This document shows positions 1 through 11,766 of a DNA stretch of 64,000 nt, one piece after another (position 1 is the stretch's first letter; each line of letters opens with the position of its first letter). The stretch comes from Agapetus fuscipes. Lineage: Eukaryota > Arthropoda > Insecta > Trichoptera > Glossosomatidae. Where the stretch lies: positions 9,176,001-9,240,000 of the forward strand of contig OX637345.1 of NCBI GenBank assembly GCA_951799405.1, in the 5' to 3' direction. Below the pieces are notes generated by a model, which saw only the letters and a list, made by a program, of their open reading frames with translations, had not been told where the DNA came from and did not search any database. The position numbers were made by a program, and so were the translations under genes.

Positions 1-286
1 TTTCCCTAATCTTATCCACCCATTTTATTGATTGTAGAGGAATTAACTTTGTAATCGTTCATCTTAAAAAATAAAAAGTACAACAACTTTGTTTAGGATT
101 ACTTTGAGTATATTTTAATTCCTCAACCGGTGTCGCAAACATCCGTCTATTTACTTAACTGTTTTTTATTGTAAATAATATCGAAAAATATTATTTATTT
201 GACTGTAGGCTTGCAAATATGAGTAGGTACCGTAAGCTTGCTCTAAAACTGTACGTGAACTTACAAAAACAAAAACAAAAATCTAG
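1..286. other. No recognised feature
   Basis: AT-rich sequence. Short A-rich run AAAACAAAAACAAAAA just before SINE A. Confidence 0.5.
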
Positions 287-625
287 TCCGGTCGATAGCT
301 CAGTTGGTAGAGTGCTTTCATTCTACCCCGTGAGCTCGGGTTCGAATCCCACCGAGGAGGGTGTCAGAAATGATTTCCTATTTCGGTGTTTATTTTAAAC
401 CCCATAATAAAAATACCGGCAAGGTTTACTCAGCCTTCACAAGAAATGAGTACCAGCCCCCTCGGGAGCTGGGAAACCCCCACTTCAACTGAAGTGGTTG
501 GCGTAAGGCCGCCCCCCTTACCTGTAAAAATAAATAGGTTCAACTCGCCACATGCGACCCCTTCGGGGATAACGCGGCAAGAAGTTACACTATATGTGTA
601 GCTTAGTTGCGTTTTTTTTGCGTAA
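287..625 (+). mobile_element. SINE A (tRNA-derived), near full length
   Basis: The head reads GGTCGATAGCTCAGTTGGTA (A box TAGCTCAGTTGG) with GGGTTCGAATCCCACCGAGG (B box) about 40 bases later, as in a tRNA with pol III internal promoter. A body of roughly 260 bp follows, with ATAAAATACCGGCAAGG-like text, AACTGAAGTGGTTGGCGTAA, and a tail GTAGCTTAGTTGCG. The tRNA-like part lacks a clean acceptor stem, so it is not a tRNA gene. Confidence 0.88.
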
Positions 626-644
626 ATATTCAAATAAATATTAA

Positions 645-749
645 CCTTGCATTTTCTGCCGCCATTCCCTGAAAAAGTGGTGATTGGCCAAAGTCAATCA
701 ATTTTTACCGTTTGGATGCTCGACCTTATACCAACGCAAAAGTTAAGGA
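645..749 (-). repeat. R1 5'-end fragment
   Basis: Only the CTGCCGCCATTCCCTG to AACGCAAAAGTTAAGG part is left. Confidence 0.55.
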
Positions 750-827
750 AATATTGGGATTGAATTTTACATAGTTGTTCTCTATATAAAACATTTTGCA
801 ATAAAAGTGGCATGGTTTTGATCTACC

Positions 828-1058
828 TAATCTAAGTTGCAAATATATTTTAATAACATTTGAACTTCATATTAAATGCATGCCCACAAACAGAACGTGT
901 AAGTTCTTGCTTACAAATACTGCATGTGACTAACATCTCAAATGAACATAAGCCCAGCAAACTTTTTGCGTCCTTCCTTGCAACAGTGGTGACATTGGCA
1001 AAGTGAACCATTTTTTACAGCATGGGTGGTCAGCCTCATACCAACCTATAAGTCAAGG
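828..1058 (-). repeat. R1, near full length
   Basis: From CTAAGTTGCAAATATATT to ACCAACCTATAAGTCAAGG. Confidence 0.88.
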
Positions 1059-1449
1059 GATTATATTTGTTGCAAAATGTCTCCGGTTATATCCATTAGG
1101 GAAGGTGAACAAATTTATAAGGTATATATAGCCAGCCTCATACCGCTCAATTGGTCAAGGAAAATACAAAGATATAAATTAATTAGAAGGAAAGCTTCAT
1201 AATAAGAATATAAATGTATAAAATAACATTTCATTTCAACCGTATTTTGTATTTTTAGGATTTACGAAAAGTCATTTAACATTTTCTGTAAAATCTAATT
1301 TCTATCTAATGTTTTAAGTGCGTTTAAATTTTCGAGTGAAATAATTTCATGATAATAGGATTGAGTGGGGAAACGAAAAATTTGTGAAAACATTGTTAAT
1401 GTAAAAGTATAAAGGCTCCAAATATATCTAGCAATTTACTTTGAAATGA

Positions 1450-2130
1450 ATTTGTTTTCAGTTAGAGAGGAAGTTATAAAATAAACAGAAAGTGAGAGAG
1501 GCAATGAAACAGAAAGTCAATGTAATAAATGGAAAAATATTGAGAGAGAGGAATGAGAACATAATGAAAGAAATAAAGCAGAAGAAAGAGGGGAAAAAGA
1601 AATGGTAATGGAGAAAGTAATATGACAACAAAAAGAGAACATAGAAACGAAAAAAACAGAGAGAAGAGATGAAAAAACGATAAGAGAGAGTAAATTTATT
1701 AAAACGACAGAGAAAAAAATGATAGACAAAATAAAGTGTGAACAAATAATTCAAAACGAAGCAATAAATAAAAGAAAGTGAGTGAGAAAATACAATGAAA
1801 AGATAATATAAATAAACAGCAAGAGTGGAAAAAGAATGTAAAAAGAGAAAGAGGTACTAAAAAATCAGAAAGTCATAGAGAAAATAATTGGAAAGAGAGT
1901 GAGAGAGAGGAAATATTGAGAAATAAAAATGGAGAGAGAATTTCAAATGAAAAAGAGAGATTGAAATTCAAAGAAGGATAGTTAAAAAAAAAAAAAAAAA
2001 AACGAAATATGACAGAGAGAGAAGAAAATGCAAAAGAAAGAGAGAGAAACAAAAAAAGAGAAAGCGAAAACAGAATAAAGGAGAGCAAAATAAATTAAAA
2101 AGAGAGAGATAAATAAAATAGAGAGAAAAT
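1450..2130 (+). repeat. Polypurine (GA-rich) tract with strong strand asymmetry
   Basis: About 650 bp is dominated by GAGAGA, GAAAGA and AAAA runs with few pyrimidines on plus. The long minus frames here (Phe/Ser/Leu-only) are composition artefacts. Confidence 0.85.
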
Positions 2131-2635
2131 AATCTGCTTTTGCGGCCGAAAGATAAAATTTAATTACTCGCGGCATTAAAACAAAGAAGAAATTTTCCGG
2201 AAGCATTAAAAAATCAGATTATCCTTTTTCGGCAGGGCTGAGTGAACCTTTTTATCTGCCGGCACTTAGGGAAAAGTTGCGCGTACGTGTAGCAAGTTGT
2301 GGTAAGGATACATACATACATACATGAACAGGTATATAATATGCTCACATGTGTAGGAGACGTATGTAACCAAAGGCGGCAATGTACGTTTTTTTAAGAG
2401 AAAGAGATAAATATAAAGAGATTATAAGATAATGTTTTCTTTGTGTGTTCATACATTTATCTAATTTTCAAACATAATCCTAGATTGTTGCCTTTGATTC
2501 TATACGACTCATATGAAATCTAGAGACGCTTTGACCTCTTTTAAATTTAAACATGGCGTTTTATACAAAAAAATGGAAATTATAACAAGGCCCCCAGTGA
2601 GGATACATTTAATTAAATATATATATTTGAATTAT

Positions 2636-2893
2636 CCCTTGACTTGTAAGTTGTTATGAGGCTAACCACCCACACTGGAAAAATGGTTATTTTTGCCAAT
2701 GTCACCCCTGTTTCAAAGAAGATCGGCAAAAGTTGCAGGGCTTATATTCATTTGAGGTTAGGATTTCAATTTGTAAGTACACATTCAGCCTTTGTAAGCG
2801 CGAGCTAACACGTGTCTGTTTGTGGGCATGCATCTGATATGAGTTTTTAATGTTATATATAATAATATATCTTTCCAACTTAGATTATAGATT
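2636..2893 (+). repeat. R1, full length
   Basis: Starts CCTTGACTTGTAAGTTG and ends AACTTAGATTATAGATTA. Confidence 0.88.
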
Positions 2894-2963
2894 AATGATG
2901 CAAAAAGAAAAATTGAAGAGGGAAGAATGAGAAATTCATGGTTAAAATGAGTTATTCAGAGTG

Positions 2964-3170
2964 ATTGTCACTTTTTGCCAATGTCACCCCTGTTTCAGGG
3001 AAGGTCGGCAAAAGTTGTGGGGCTTATGTTCATTTGAGGTTTGGATTTTATTTGTAAGTACACATTCAGCATTTGTAAGCGCGAACTACACTTGTTGGTT
3101 TGTGGGCATACATCTGAGAGCTTTAAATGAATATATCTTTGCAACTTAGATTATAGATTATAGATTATTA
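2964..3170 (+). repeat. R1, 5'-truncated
   Basis: It begins at TGTCACTTTTTGCCAATG. It is near-identical to the copies at 3176 and 48462, including the TTGTGGGGCTTATG variant. Confidence 0.85.
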
Positions 3171-3175
3171 TAGTA

Positions 3176-3433
3176 TTCCTTGACTTATAGGTTGGTATGA
3201 GGCTGACCACCCATACTGTAAAAAATGGTTCACTTTGCCAATGTCACCCCTGTTTCAGGGAATGTCGGCAAGAGTTGCAGGGCTTATGTTCATTTGAGGT
3301 TTGGATTTTATTTGTAAGTACACAATCAGCATTTGTAAGCGCGAACTACACGTGTTTGTTTGTGGGCATACATCTGAGAGCTTTGAATGAATATATCCTT
3401 GCAACTTAGATTATAGATTATAGATTATAGATT
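3176..3433 (+). repeat. R1 interspersed repeat, full-length reference copy
   Basis: R1 is about 255-290 bp. In order it holds CCTTGACTTATAGGTTGGTA, TGAGGCTGACCACCCATACT, AATGGTTCACTTTGCCAATG, CACCCCTGTTTCAGGGAA, GGTCGGCAAAAGTTGCAGGG, ATGTTCATTTGAGG, TGTAAGCGCGAACT, CACGTGT, GTGGGCATAC, and TTTGCAACTTAGATTA with a repeated GATTA or GATTATA tail. There is no inverted terminal repeat and no coding capacity. GGTTCACTTTGCC weakly resembles a pol III B box, so a highly diverged SINE is possible. Confidence 0.9.
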
Positions 3434-5033
3434 GTAATGAATGAAATATACGAAAAAGGTGATGGATATGAATGATATGATGTATCTAAGGGTAAGAAGA
3501 AATGAATGCAACTCTGGCTATCCCTAGTGGAACAGCAAAAGAATCATAGCTACACTCGTAGAATACGTTTTTCATAATATCAAAAAAATACTTTCTTAAA
3601 GTCCAGTCCCTGCTAGTTATGGTAAGAAAATATTAAATATTCTATTTTTACTTCAAAAGTTTTAATAAAGGTTCAATTAAAGCTACCTACAAACAAAGCA
3701 GGCTCCTGCCAATCGTGCACCCCGATTAAGACAACGGCGGCAAAAGATGCAAAAGCTCAACTTTCACGCGCGTCCAAAATAGCAAAACTTTAAGCTGAAA
3801 CGCCTGCCTGAAATATGATTTTAAAAAGCCCCCCCTCCTCCCTCTGGTACAGCCTTCCCTGCGCCCTAAGGCTCTATCGCAGCCTCAGACGGGCGTGGAT
3901 CGCCGAAAGCGCCGGAGCCTCGCGTCCCATTCGTAACGGAAGCTGTAAAATCTCACGCGAACGAATTGCATGTAAACTTTGTGCGATCTTAAGAAACTAC
4001 AGAATACTTGAGTTTTAATCGGTATTAAAGTGAATTACACTCATATTATAAGTATTCTATAATAAAGTTTCCATTGCTTTCAAATAAATACTTTTTGTAG
4101 ACTTCAGTGAAAAATTGTGTTTTTTGTAAATTAACAATAAAATGTAGAATTTTTTTTAAGTATTTGCAATGAAAAATTAAATAAAACTGAGTGTTTTTTA
4201 CTGTTAAATATATTAAATTGATTTTGTTTTGTGCTTCATTTTTAAGAGAAGAAACATACGATGGAAGGATTTTAAGTAAAAAGGTAAAAAATGTTTTTTT
4301 ATATACTTTACATGAAACTATTTTATTCATCAGGCTGTAAATAAGGATTTTAAAGCATGCAATAACAAATAAATATAAAATTTACTACTTATTTTAAAAA
4401 TGATTTTAAAAAATTGAGTAATTATTGGCGTTCACTGTGTATAAGAAATTTATTGTTTCAAATAAAAAAGGTTTTGGTGTAGCAATAAATGATTTGATTT
4501 TATGATCGACATAATATTCTTGAAGAAATATGTTTTTATGCGTTAAAATGATACTTACGGAAGATTTTTTTTGGATTCGGTCTTTTGATAGGAATTAAAT
4601 TTGAACCAAATTTTTAAACAAATACATACTTAACGCATGTACGCAAAAACGAACACATTTTTTCTCTATTTAAAAAATATATATTGTAGAGAAATTAGAT
4701 TTAAATATAAACAAATGTAAAATAAAATTGAACATTCATATAAAATGCATTCTAACTATCAGACACGTAGAAGTTCGTGTTCACGCATCGTCGCCAGTGC
4801 TTGGCAGGCTTATCTACCATTTGATTCAAATATGCCCCTTCGAGGAAAATGTCTTAAGAGTCACAGTCCACATAATTAGAGCTGAGAAAAAAACGTAAAA
4901 CACGATAATTTGAGAGTTCCTTTTAATATTTATTAAATCAATTTCCATATTTCTGACACATTGGTCCAGAACACATAAAAAACTGATTATGTGAAATTAC
5001 TTCTGATAAACATAAGTCAAACAAACATTAAGG
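3434..5033. other. Spacer with a GC-richer island
   Basis: Mostly AT-rich. 3680-3970 is markedly GC-richer (for example CGGGCGTGGATCGCCGAAAG) but shows no domain or splice pattern in any frame. Confidence 0.5.
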
Positions 5034-5262
5034 AGACGATATGCTGAATGTGAACTGTCAAACGCAAATGTCAAATAAACATAAGCTCTGCTACTCTTTC
5101 CGAATATCACTGGAACAGGGGGGGTGACAAACTGAAGCTTTTTTTTAAAGTTTAAGTGGTCAGCCTCATACTATCTAATCTAATCTAATCTAAGCTGCAA
5201 GGATATATATCATTTAAGACTTATATTAAATGCATTTCCACAAGCAGACATGTAGACATATA
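5034..5262 (-). repeat. Two R1 fragments end to end
   Basis: 5034-5172 carries the 5' half and 5173-5262 the 3' end with TCTAATCTAATCTAATC. The second begins where the first stops. Confidence 0.65.
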
Positions 5263-5310
5263 GCAGACATATATATAGGAAAAATATCAAACATTTTATT
5301 AACATTTGTT

Positions 5311-5548
5311 TATGTACGTTGGTATGAAGCTGAAGTCTCATGCTTTAAAAAAATCATTCCATTTGCCGATATGCCTACCCGGTTTCAGTAAAGGTTGGCA
5401 AGAATAGCATGGCTTATGTTCATTTGAACCCTTGGTTTTTATTTAGTAAATACCTGCTCATGCAGCATGTTTAAGACCAAATTTATATGGGGTTGTGTGA
5501 TAGAGCATTTAATATAAATCTTAAATGTTTATTATTAACTTGCAACTT
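5311..5548 (+). repeat. R1, diverged
   Basis: GTTGGTATGAAGCTGAAG to TTAACTTGCAACTTAAAT. Confidence 0.75.
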
Positions 5549-5764
5549 AAATAATTGAAATAGAATGATCTTCACTTCATTAAAATCTAAAGATTTCTTA
5601 TTTGCTCCCCCTTTTTGGTAATGAATGTTTTTTCAACATGACGGAGTGTTTTTGGTAAAAAATTGGCTTGAAAATATGCTAAGCACTTTTTTGAACGAAT
5701 ACATTATAATAATTAACAAACGTGGGAGACCCAAGAGCTATTTTTTTAATCTCAGGATAAAATA

Positions 5765-6032
5765 ATTAGAATTCACAATTTATGCACGCCCACAAGCAAA
5801 TATGTTTTAATCCGTGCTTACACGTACTACAAGTCTTTAATCTATTTAATCGTACTTTAGTAGTCTTTAATCTATATAATCGATGTATTAATATTTAAGA
5901 TTCGCATTAAATGTATACGCACAAGAAGGCACGTACATATAAGTTTGCGCATACACACGCCGCATGTGGACTAACAACATAAAAACCGAAACCCCAATTG
6001 AACGTGAGCTCTGCAACGACCTTTACTGAAAA
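5765..6032 (-). repeat. Two R1 3'-part fragments
   Basis: 5765-5838 and 5866-6032, both ending before the CAGGGG block. Confidence 0.6.
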
Positions 6033-6034
6033 GG

Positions 6035-6286
6035 GTTCCTTGACTTATAGGCTGGTGTGCGGCTGACCACCCATGATGTAGAAAATGGTTCACTTTGCCT
6101 ACGTCACTCATGTTTCAGGGAAGGTCGGCAGGAGTTGCAGGGTTTATGTCCATTTGAGATTCGGGTTTTTATATTGTATTACATGCGGCATGTTTAAGCG
6201 CGAACTTAAACATGCCTGTTTTGTGAAAATGCTTGTCATGTGAATCTCTAATGTTTATTATATTTTGCAACTTAGATTAGATTAGA
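6035..6286 (+). repeat. R1, full length
   Basis: CCTTGACTTATAGGCTGG to AACTTAGATTAGATTAGA. Confidence 0.88.
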
Positions 6287-6361
6287 TTAGGTTGACATTT
6301 GCAAAGTGAACTATTTTTAACAATATGTGTGACCATCCTCACGCCAACCTTTCATTCAAGG
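6287..6361 (-). repeat. R1 5'-end fragment facing the previous copy
   Basis: TTGACATTTGCAAAGTGAAC to CATTCAAGGA. Tail-to-tail with 6035-6286. Confidence 0.65.
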
Positions 6362-7092
6362 AGCATGCGTATGTAATTTCTATAAGATAAATCCTGCACC
6401 CAAAGTAAATATTATAATTGCAATTCTTACAAACACTTCGTGAAAGAGGATTTACGCTTTTTGTACAGTATTTGTAGTCAGCCTCACACCAACCAAGTAC
6501 AAAAAAACATGTGTAACAAATAAAACACACGAATTTGAGTGTTTTAAAATAATAATGTAATTTTTTTTTAAGCGCTGTTTATTTAAAATCATACCTGAAG
6601 AGCCATATATGAGCTTGGTCAACACTTTCATGACAATTTTCAAGCAACACCCAATATGGATAAAGCTTTGTTTGACTAGTATTTTTTAGAAACACGAATA
6701 TTTCAAAAAATTGTTTTTCTTTGTCTTTGCCTGCAATCAAACCCAAGACCTCTCCGTTACGAATCCGTATCTTTTTTTGATTTTTTAATAGTAAGAACTT
6801 TATGTATGTTTTGTATGAAACACAGCACAAACTCCCACCTTACATTGTAAACGCTTTGTGCTCTGACGTTTTTATTGGAGTGCCCGTTTATGGTTTATTC
6901 TCCTCCACAAAAACCTGACGAAATAATATGTTCTTTACAACTCGATTATACGAATTATAATAAATATTTACGAGAAGTCCTTTTACGAACAACTCACTTA
7001 AGGAATGATCTCATTAACGAACGAGTGAGAATACAAACAACTTTACAAAAGATATTCTTATAACTTTTGCAATAACAAACAGTAAAATAAAT
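6362..7092. other. Spacer
   Basis: AT-rich. Short open frames lack any recognisable motif. Confidence 0.5.
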
Positions 7093-7346
7093 ATACCTTA
7101 AAGGTAAAACTGAATAACTTAAATATTCAGCTAACATAGGTTTCTCAGATAAATGCACCTTTCTTTCTATTTTCTACGAGAGAAAACACTACAGAAGTGT
7201 GAAAATCCTGTGGTTTATAAGTTTGTCATGAGCACTTCTTTATAATTAGTTCACTTTCTATGAGAAGTTACTCCCAATAAAATGATAAATCCTCGATTTC
7301 TCAAATCAGTGAATCAGCACGTATTCAGTTTTACCTGGCGATACAT
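7093..7346. mobile_element. MITE family D, copy 1
   Basis: Left end ATACCTTAAAGGTAAAACTG and right end TATTCAGTTTTACCTGGCG. Inside are TTCTACGAGAGAAAACACTA and AGAAGTTACTCCCAATAAAA. Confidence 0.75.
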
Positions 7347-7348
7347 TT

Positions 7349-7475
7349 CGATGATTTATTTAGTCAGCGCTTTTCTTTCTGTGAATCACACCTCAAGAGT
7401 CTTTTGAAAGCTTAGTCATCTTAATAAAATTCTTAAGCAAGAGCCAGTTCTTTTAAGGCCGGATGGTCCTTTGTA
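7349..7475 (-). mobile_element. SINE B1 3' fragment
   Basis: GATTTATTTAGTCAGCGCT and CACACCTCAAGAG on plus match the B1 end in reverse. The head is absent. Confidence 0.6.
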
Positions 7476-8436
7476 TTTGATAAACACAGATGATTTTTTT
7501 AACCGAAGTAAGTTTTTTTTTGTTACAGTAGGAATTAAACGTACAGCCTTCTTCTTAGAAGTCTCTAGCAAAAACCAATATACTACGGACAGGTTAATTA
7601 TTAACTAGATATCTTGTGCAATTAAGTCAATTTTAGGTTTTGATTTTCTTTTTTTCAGTACCAATGCAGCATGTGTAAGCGCAACCTAGTTTTCACGTGT
7701 TCAGAGCATGCACAAAGTTAAATTTTCAATACATTTTCAACCTAGATTAAAGATATCTTTAAGAAATGTAAAACTCTAATTTACTTTAGTTTTTGAGGTC
7801 TGTTAAAGTAAAAGTTCATTTTATACAAAAAAAAATCTAATTCACAATTTTTAATGTAATAAATACTCTGGATGAATAAGAACATTGTAAGAACAAAATT
7901 CTATTTATTGTTCCATTGATCAATAACACTGTATATTCATCTTACATTTTGATGAAATTTACTTGTTCGTAGAACATTTGAAAAGACGAACAAAAGTCTT
8001 GAAACATTATTGTTTGTATTGTGAGGCAGCAAGTACATAAACACGGAACATAAATCTTTCACTTAATGAGGCATTACAGCGCCTGAAAAATCCTGAAATT
8101 ATAATGAAAGATGGTGCGTAACGTTTATGTGAAAAGAAGAAAGAAAGGTTGGTAAGAAAGAGTTAATTCAATTTTAGGGCGAAAGAGGGGAAATGAAATA
8201 ACTCGCCCCTGTAAGGAAGGCTCGCCTACACATTTCATGAGACTTTACACCCAATTAGCACATCTTCCCGTTCTTCCTTCTGCTTCTTGTTCCATCCTTT
8301 CTTTTCAGACGCTATCCCCGGAATTAACCTAATTTTTGACATTCTTGTATTTCTGGTTATTTCAAGAAAAAAACATATATTTATTTCATTACTTTAATGA
8401 CTGATATAACTTACACCCATATTTTGTTATTACAAT
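7476..8436. other. Spacer
   Basis: AT-rich. A small R1-like piece (CCAATGCAGCATGTGTAAGC) occurs at 7660. Otherwise nothing recognised. Confidence 0.5.
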
Positions 8437-8751
8437 CTGGTCGATAGTTTCGTTGATAAAATTCTTACGTTTCGTGCTAAAGGGCCAGAGTCTAACTCCC
8501 ATCAAGGGTGATTTTTTTTTTCAATTTCAACCACAAAATAAAATACCGGCAAAATCTACTTACTCGGTCTTCACAAAAAAGTAAGCTTAGCATCTCTGAA
8601 ACTGAAAAAGTCTCCACTTCAACCAAAGTGTTCGCCTACCGGCGTACGGCCGGCCCCTCATCTGTAAAAATGAATAGGTTTCACATATTTAATGCGACAC
8701 TTCGAGGAAAACGCGACATACGCGACAAACGCGTGTTGCGTTGCGTTTGCA
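8437..8751 (+). mobile_element. SINE A, diverged head
   Basis: The A-box region is mutated (TAGTTTCGTTGATAA) and the B box is lost, but the body and the GTTGCGTTGCG tail are clear. Confidence 0.8.
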
Positions 8752-8759
8752 TAGGATAT

Positions 8760-9185
8760 TGGTGATTCTTAAATAGAAGATTGGGAGATAAATTGGTGAT
8801 GTGGAGGTAAAGTGTTTCGGAGATAAATAGGAGATTGGAAGTTAAATTGGTGGTGTGGAGGTAAACAAGTGATTTGGAGGTACATAGGAGATCGGGAGGT
8901 AAATTGGTGATGTGGAGGTAAACAGGAGATTCGGAGGTCCATTTGGAGGTACTTGCAACTTAGATTAGATTAGATTAGACATGGGAAATTGAGAGGTAAA
9001 TTTGTGATGTAGATGTAAACAGGTGATTCGAAGGTACCTACATAGGAGATTAGGAAGTAAATTGGTGATGTGAAGGTAAACAGGTGATTTGGAGGTACAT
9101 AGGGGATTCGGAGGTAAATTGGTGATGTGGAAATAAACAGGTGATTCGGAAGTACATAAAATATTGGGAGGAGGTCTGTAGCGTT
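8760..9185 (+). repeat. 57-bp minisatellite built from three 19-bp subunits
   Basis: The subunits are GGTGATGTGGAGGTAAACA, GGTGATTCGGAGGTACATA and GGAGATTGGGAGGTAAATT types, repeating in that order about seven times. A 3' tail of R1 (AACTTAGATTAGATTAG) interrupts at about 8950-8978. The minus-strand open frame across it reflects the lack of stops in the unit and is not a gene. Confidence 0.85.
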
Positions 9186-9602
9186 CACCGAACCATTTAA
9201 CACATACTCGTACTACAAAAACAAGGCCGAGCGAAAACTCGGTTAAGTATTCAATATTCCGGAAGCATTTGTTGTTTTGTATCGTATCGCATATTTAACC
9301 TGATAATCACTGCTGTTATTGGATGAATTATCGGCGAAAAAACAAGAAAGAAAATCTACACAAAAAGTTTTTCTTTTTTGTTATGCAAATATTTTCCCCC
9401 CCTGCGATTTTCGACTGATTTTTTATGACTTCCTTTTCAATATTCAGATTTCTAGGTTCAATGCCCATTCAATAACTTAGTACGTAGAGTGTTTGCGTTC
9501 AAAAACAAATGGCAAGGGTTCGATTATTTTATTTCTTACATTTCTTATTACAACAAATTCCATTACATTTGTGTTTGTACAAATGTACATAATTTGTCGT
9601 GT

Positions 9603-9861
9603 ATGTTCCTTGACTTATAGGTTGGTACGCGGCTGGCCACCCATGCTGTAAAATTGTTTACTTTGCCAATGTCCCCCCTGTTTCAGGGAAGGACGGCAAG
9701 AGTTGCAGGGTGTATGTCCATTTGAGATTTGGTTTTATGTTGAAGGTTCACATGAGGCATGTGCAAGCGCGAACTTGTACGTGTCTGGTTGTGGGAATGC
9801 ATGTAATTTGAATCTCCAATGTAACATATCTTTGCAACTTAGATTAGATTAGATTAGATTA
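9603..9861 (+). repeat. R1, full length
   Basis: The tail has four GATTA units, followed directly by unique sequence. Confidence 0.88.
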
Positions 9862-10167
9862 TGCCAGGAGCTGATGGAACTGATCACAACGGGCTCTTTT
9901 AATTTGAACAAAGCACTCTAAAACATTGTTGTGGCATATTTTCACTTTCTCTATTTATAGCTCACAGCCACACCGCATTCATATTCTTCATATGTCTCGG
10001 CTTCTTACACGTCTCCTCCCAGAGAGGAACCGATCCATCTACTAGCGTCCTCAAATCGAGTTCCCAACAAAATAATATCCCATACAAAGATCCAATGATG
10101 ATATGATTGTATATTCTGTAATGGGATACATCAAATTATATATTTTAGATCTAAAGCCTGTAAGCTT

Positions 10168-10416
10168 TCCTTGACTAATATGTTGGAATGTAGCTGACCA
10201 CCTATGTTATAAAATTATAAAAATCTTATACTTGCCAATGTGACCCCTGTTTCAGGTAGTTCGACAAAAGTTTCAGGACTCATGTTCATTTGATGTTTGG
10301 ATTTTAATTTGTAAGTGCACACGCAGCATTTGTTAGCGCGAATTTACACGTGTCTGTTTGTGTGCATGCATTTGATATGAATTTTGAATGTTAATATGTG
10401 TTTGCAACTTAGATTA
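10168..10416 (+). repeat. R1, full length
   Basis: CCTTGACTAATATGTTGG to TTGCAACTTAGATTAAAT. Confidence 0.85.
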
Positions 10417-10518
10417 AATTATTATTATTATTTTATGTATTTGCAACATAGATAACAAAACTAGAGAACTAAATAGTTATTTTTTTCATAAAAAATATAA
10501 ACGCTACGTTAACTCTAA

Positions 10519-10806
10519 TAAGCTACACATACAGCACATGTGGCAAGTGGAAACTATTTATTTTTACATGTAAGAAGGCCGGCCTTACGCTAGCATTTCA
10601 GTTGAAGTGGAGGTTTTCCAACTCCCGAGGAGGCTAGTCTTGGTATCTTGTGAAGGCTGAATAATCCTAGCCGGTATTTTTATTTTTAATTCGATATAAT
10701 CACCAAAACAGGAAATTATTTCTGGCACCCTCGTCTATGGGATACGAACCCGAGCCCTCGGTATGGAATGCAAGCCCTCTGCCAAGTAATCTATCAATTG
10801 GACCGT
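10519..10806 (-). mobile_element. SINE A
   Basis: The tail end AAGCTACACAT is at left and the head (CTATCAATTGGACC complement) at right. The middle has a small deletion. Confidence 0.82.
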
Positions 10807-11148
10807 TGAATGAACTAAGGCTCAGTATTTTCAACGTTTGCATAGCGACTGTATACTAAAAGAAAAGGACGTACTTATGTCAATCGTATAGGAAGTGTTT
10901 TTTTTATCAATTTAAAGTCGGATAGTTAAGCTAACGTTGAAAATACCGAGCCCTTAATGAACTTAATGTTTATAACGTTGTTTAGTGAATGGAGCTCATC
11001 TATTGTTTCCCACTATTCTAATTAGGGAAAATACATCGGTATATTTGTATATTTTTTTTAATCAGCTAAATTAAACCATACAAATTAGGTCAGTGGTATA
11101 TAAACAAATACATAGTATACATATATGTACGTTTATACATATCACCAC

Positions 11149-11766
11149 CTTAAAGGTAAAACTGAGTAAGTTCTGAATCACTGATTTGAAAAATCGTTTA
11201 TAAAACATTTTATTGGGTGTAACTTCTCATAATAAGTGAAGTAATTATAAGGAAGTCTTAATCTAAATATAAATCTAAGCTGTACAGATATATTTCATTT
11301 AAGATTCATATTATACGCATTCCCATAAGCAGACACGTATAAGTTCACGCTAACACATGCCGCATGTGAACCTAAAATATAAAAACCCAATCTCAAATGA
11401 ACATAAGCCCTGCAACTCTTGCCGACCTTCCCTGAAACAGGGGGGATATTGGCAAAGTGAACTATCTTTTACAGTACGGGGGGTCAGCTTCATACCAACC
11501 TATAAGTCAAGGAAAACAAGCAATTAATTACATTCAGTTATAAAAAAACAAACAAACAAACACTAAAAAATCTACAAAACATCTATAAAAATTAAAATTG
11601 AGTCTTTGTCTTACATTCCAGATCAGCTGCCATTTTTTGCGGTGCTTATGAAACATTCCTAACTAAAGGATTTTTACATTTTTTTAGTTTTTATTTCTCG
11701 ATTAGGATTTTTTTTCATTTATCTGAGAAAATTTTACTTATTCAGTTTTACCTTTAAGGTATCAAT
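11149..11766. mobile_element. MITE family D, copy 2, with R1 inside
   Basis: Left end CACCTTAAAGGTAAAACTGA and right end TTCAGTTTTACCTTTAAGGT. R1 fills 11264-11513. Confidence 0.78.
11264..11513 (-). repeat. R1 inside the MITE at 11149-11766
   Basis: TAAATCTAAGCTGTACAG to CCTATAAGTCAAGGA. Confidence 0.87.

Noticed and set aside
290..361. tRNA gene calls at SINE A and SINE B heads
   Set aside because: A and B boxes are present, but acceptor stems do not pair, and the same text continues into a shared SINE body at many loci.
1458..2206. Minus frames rich in Phe, Leu and Ser that look like membrane proteins
   Set aside because: Direct result of the polypurine strand; no codon pattern or conserved motif.
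3815..4018. Arg/Ser-rich frame in the 3.7-4.0 kb GC island
   Set aside because: Composition-driven, with no recognisable motif and no splice structure.
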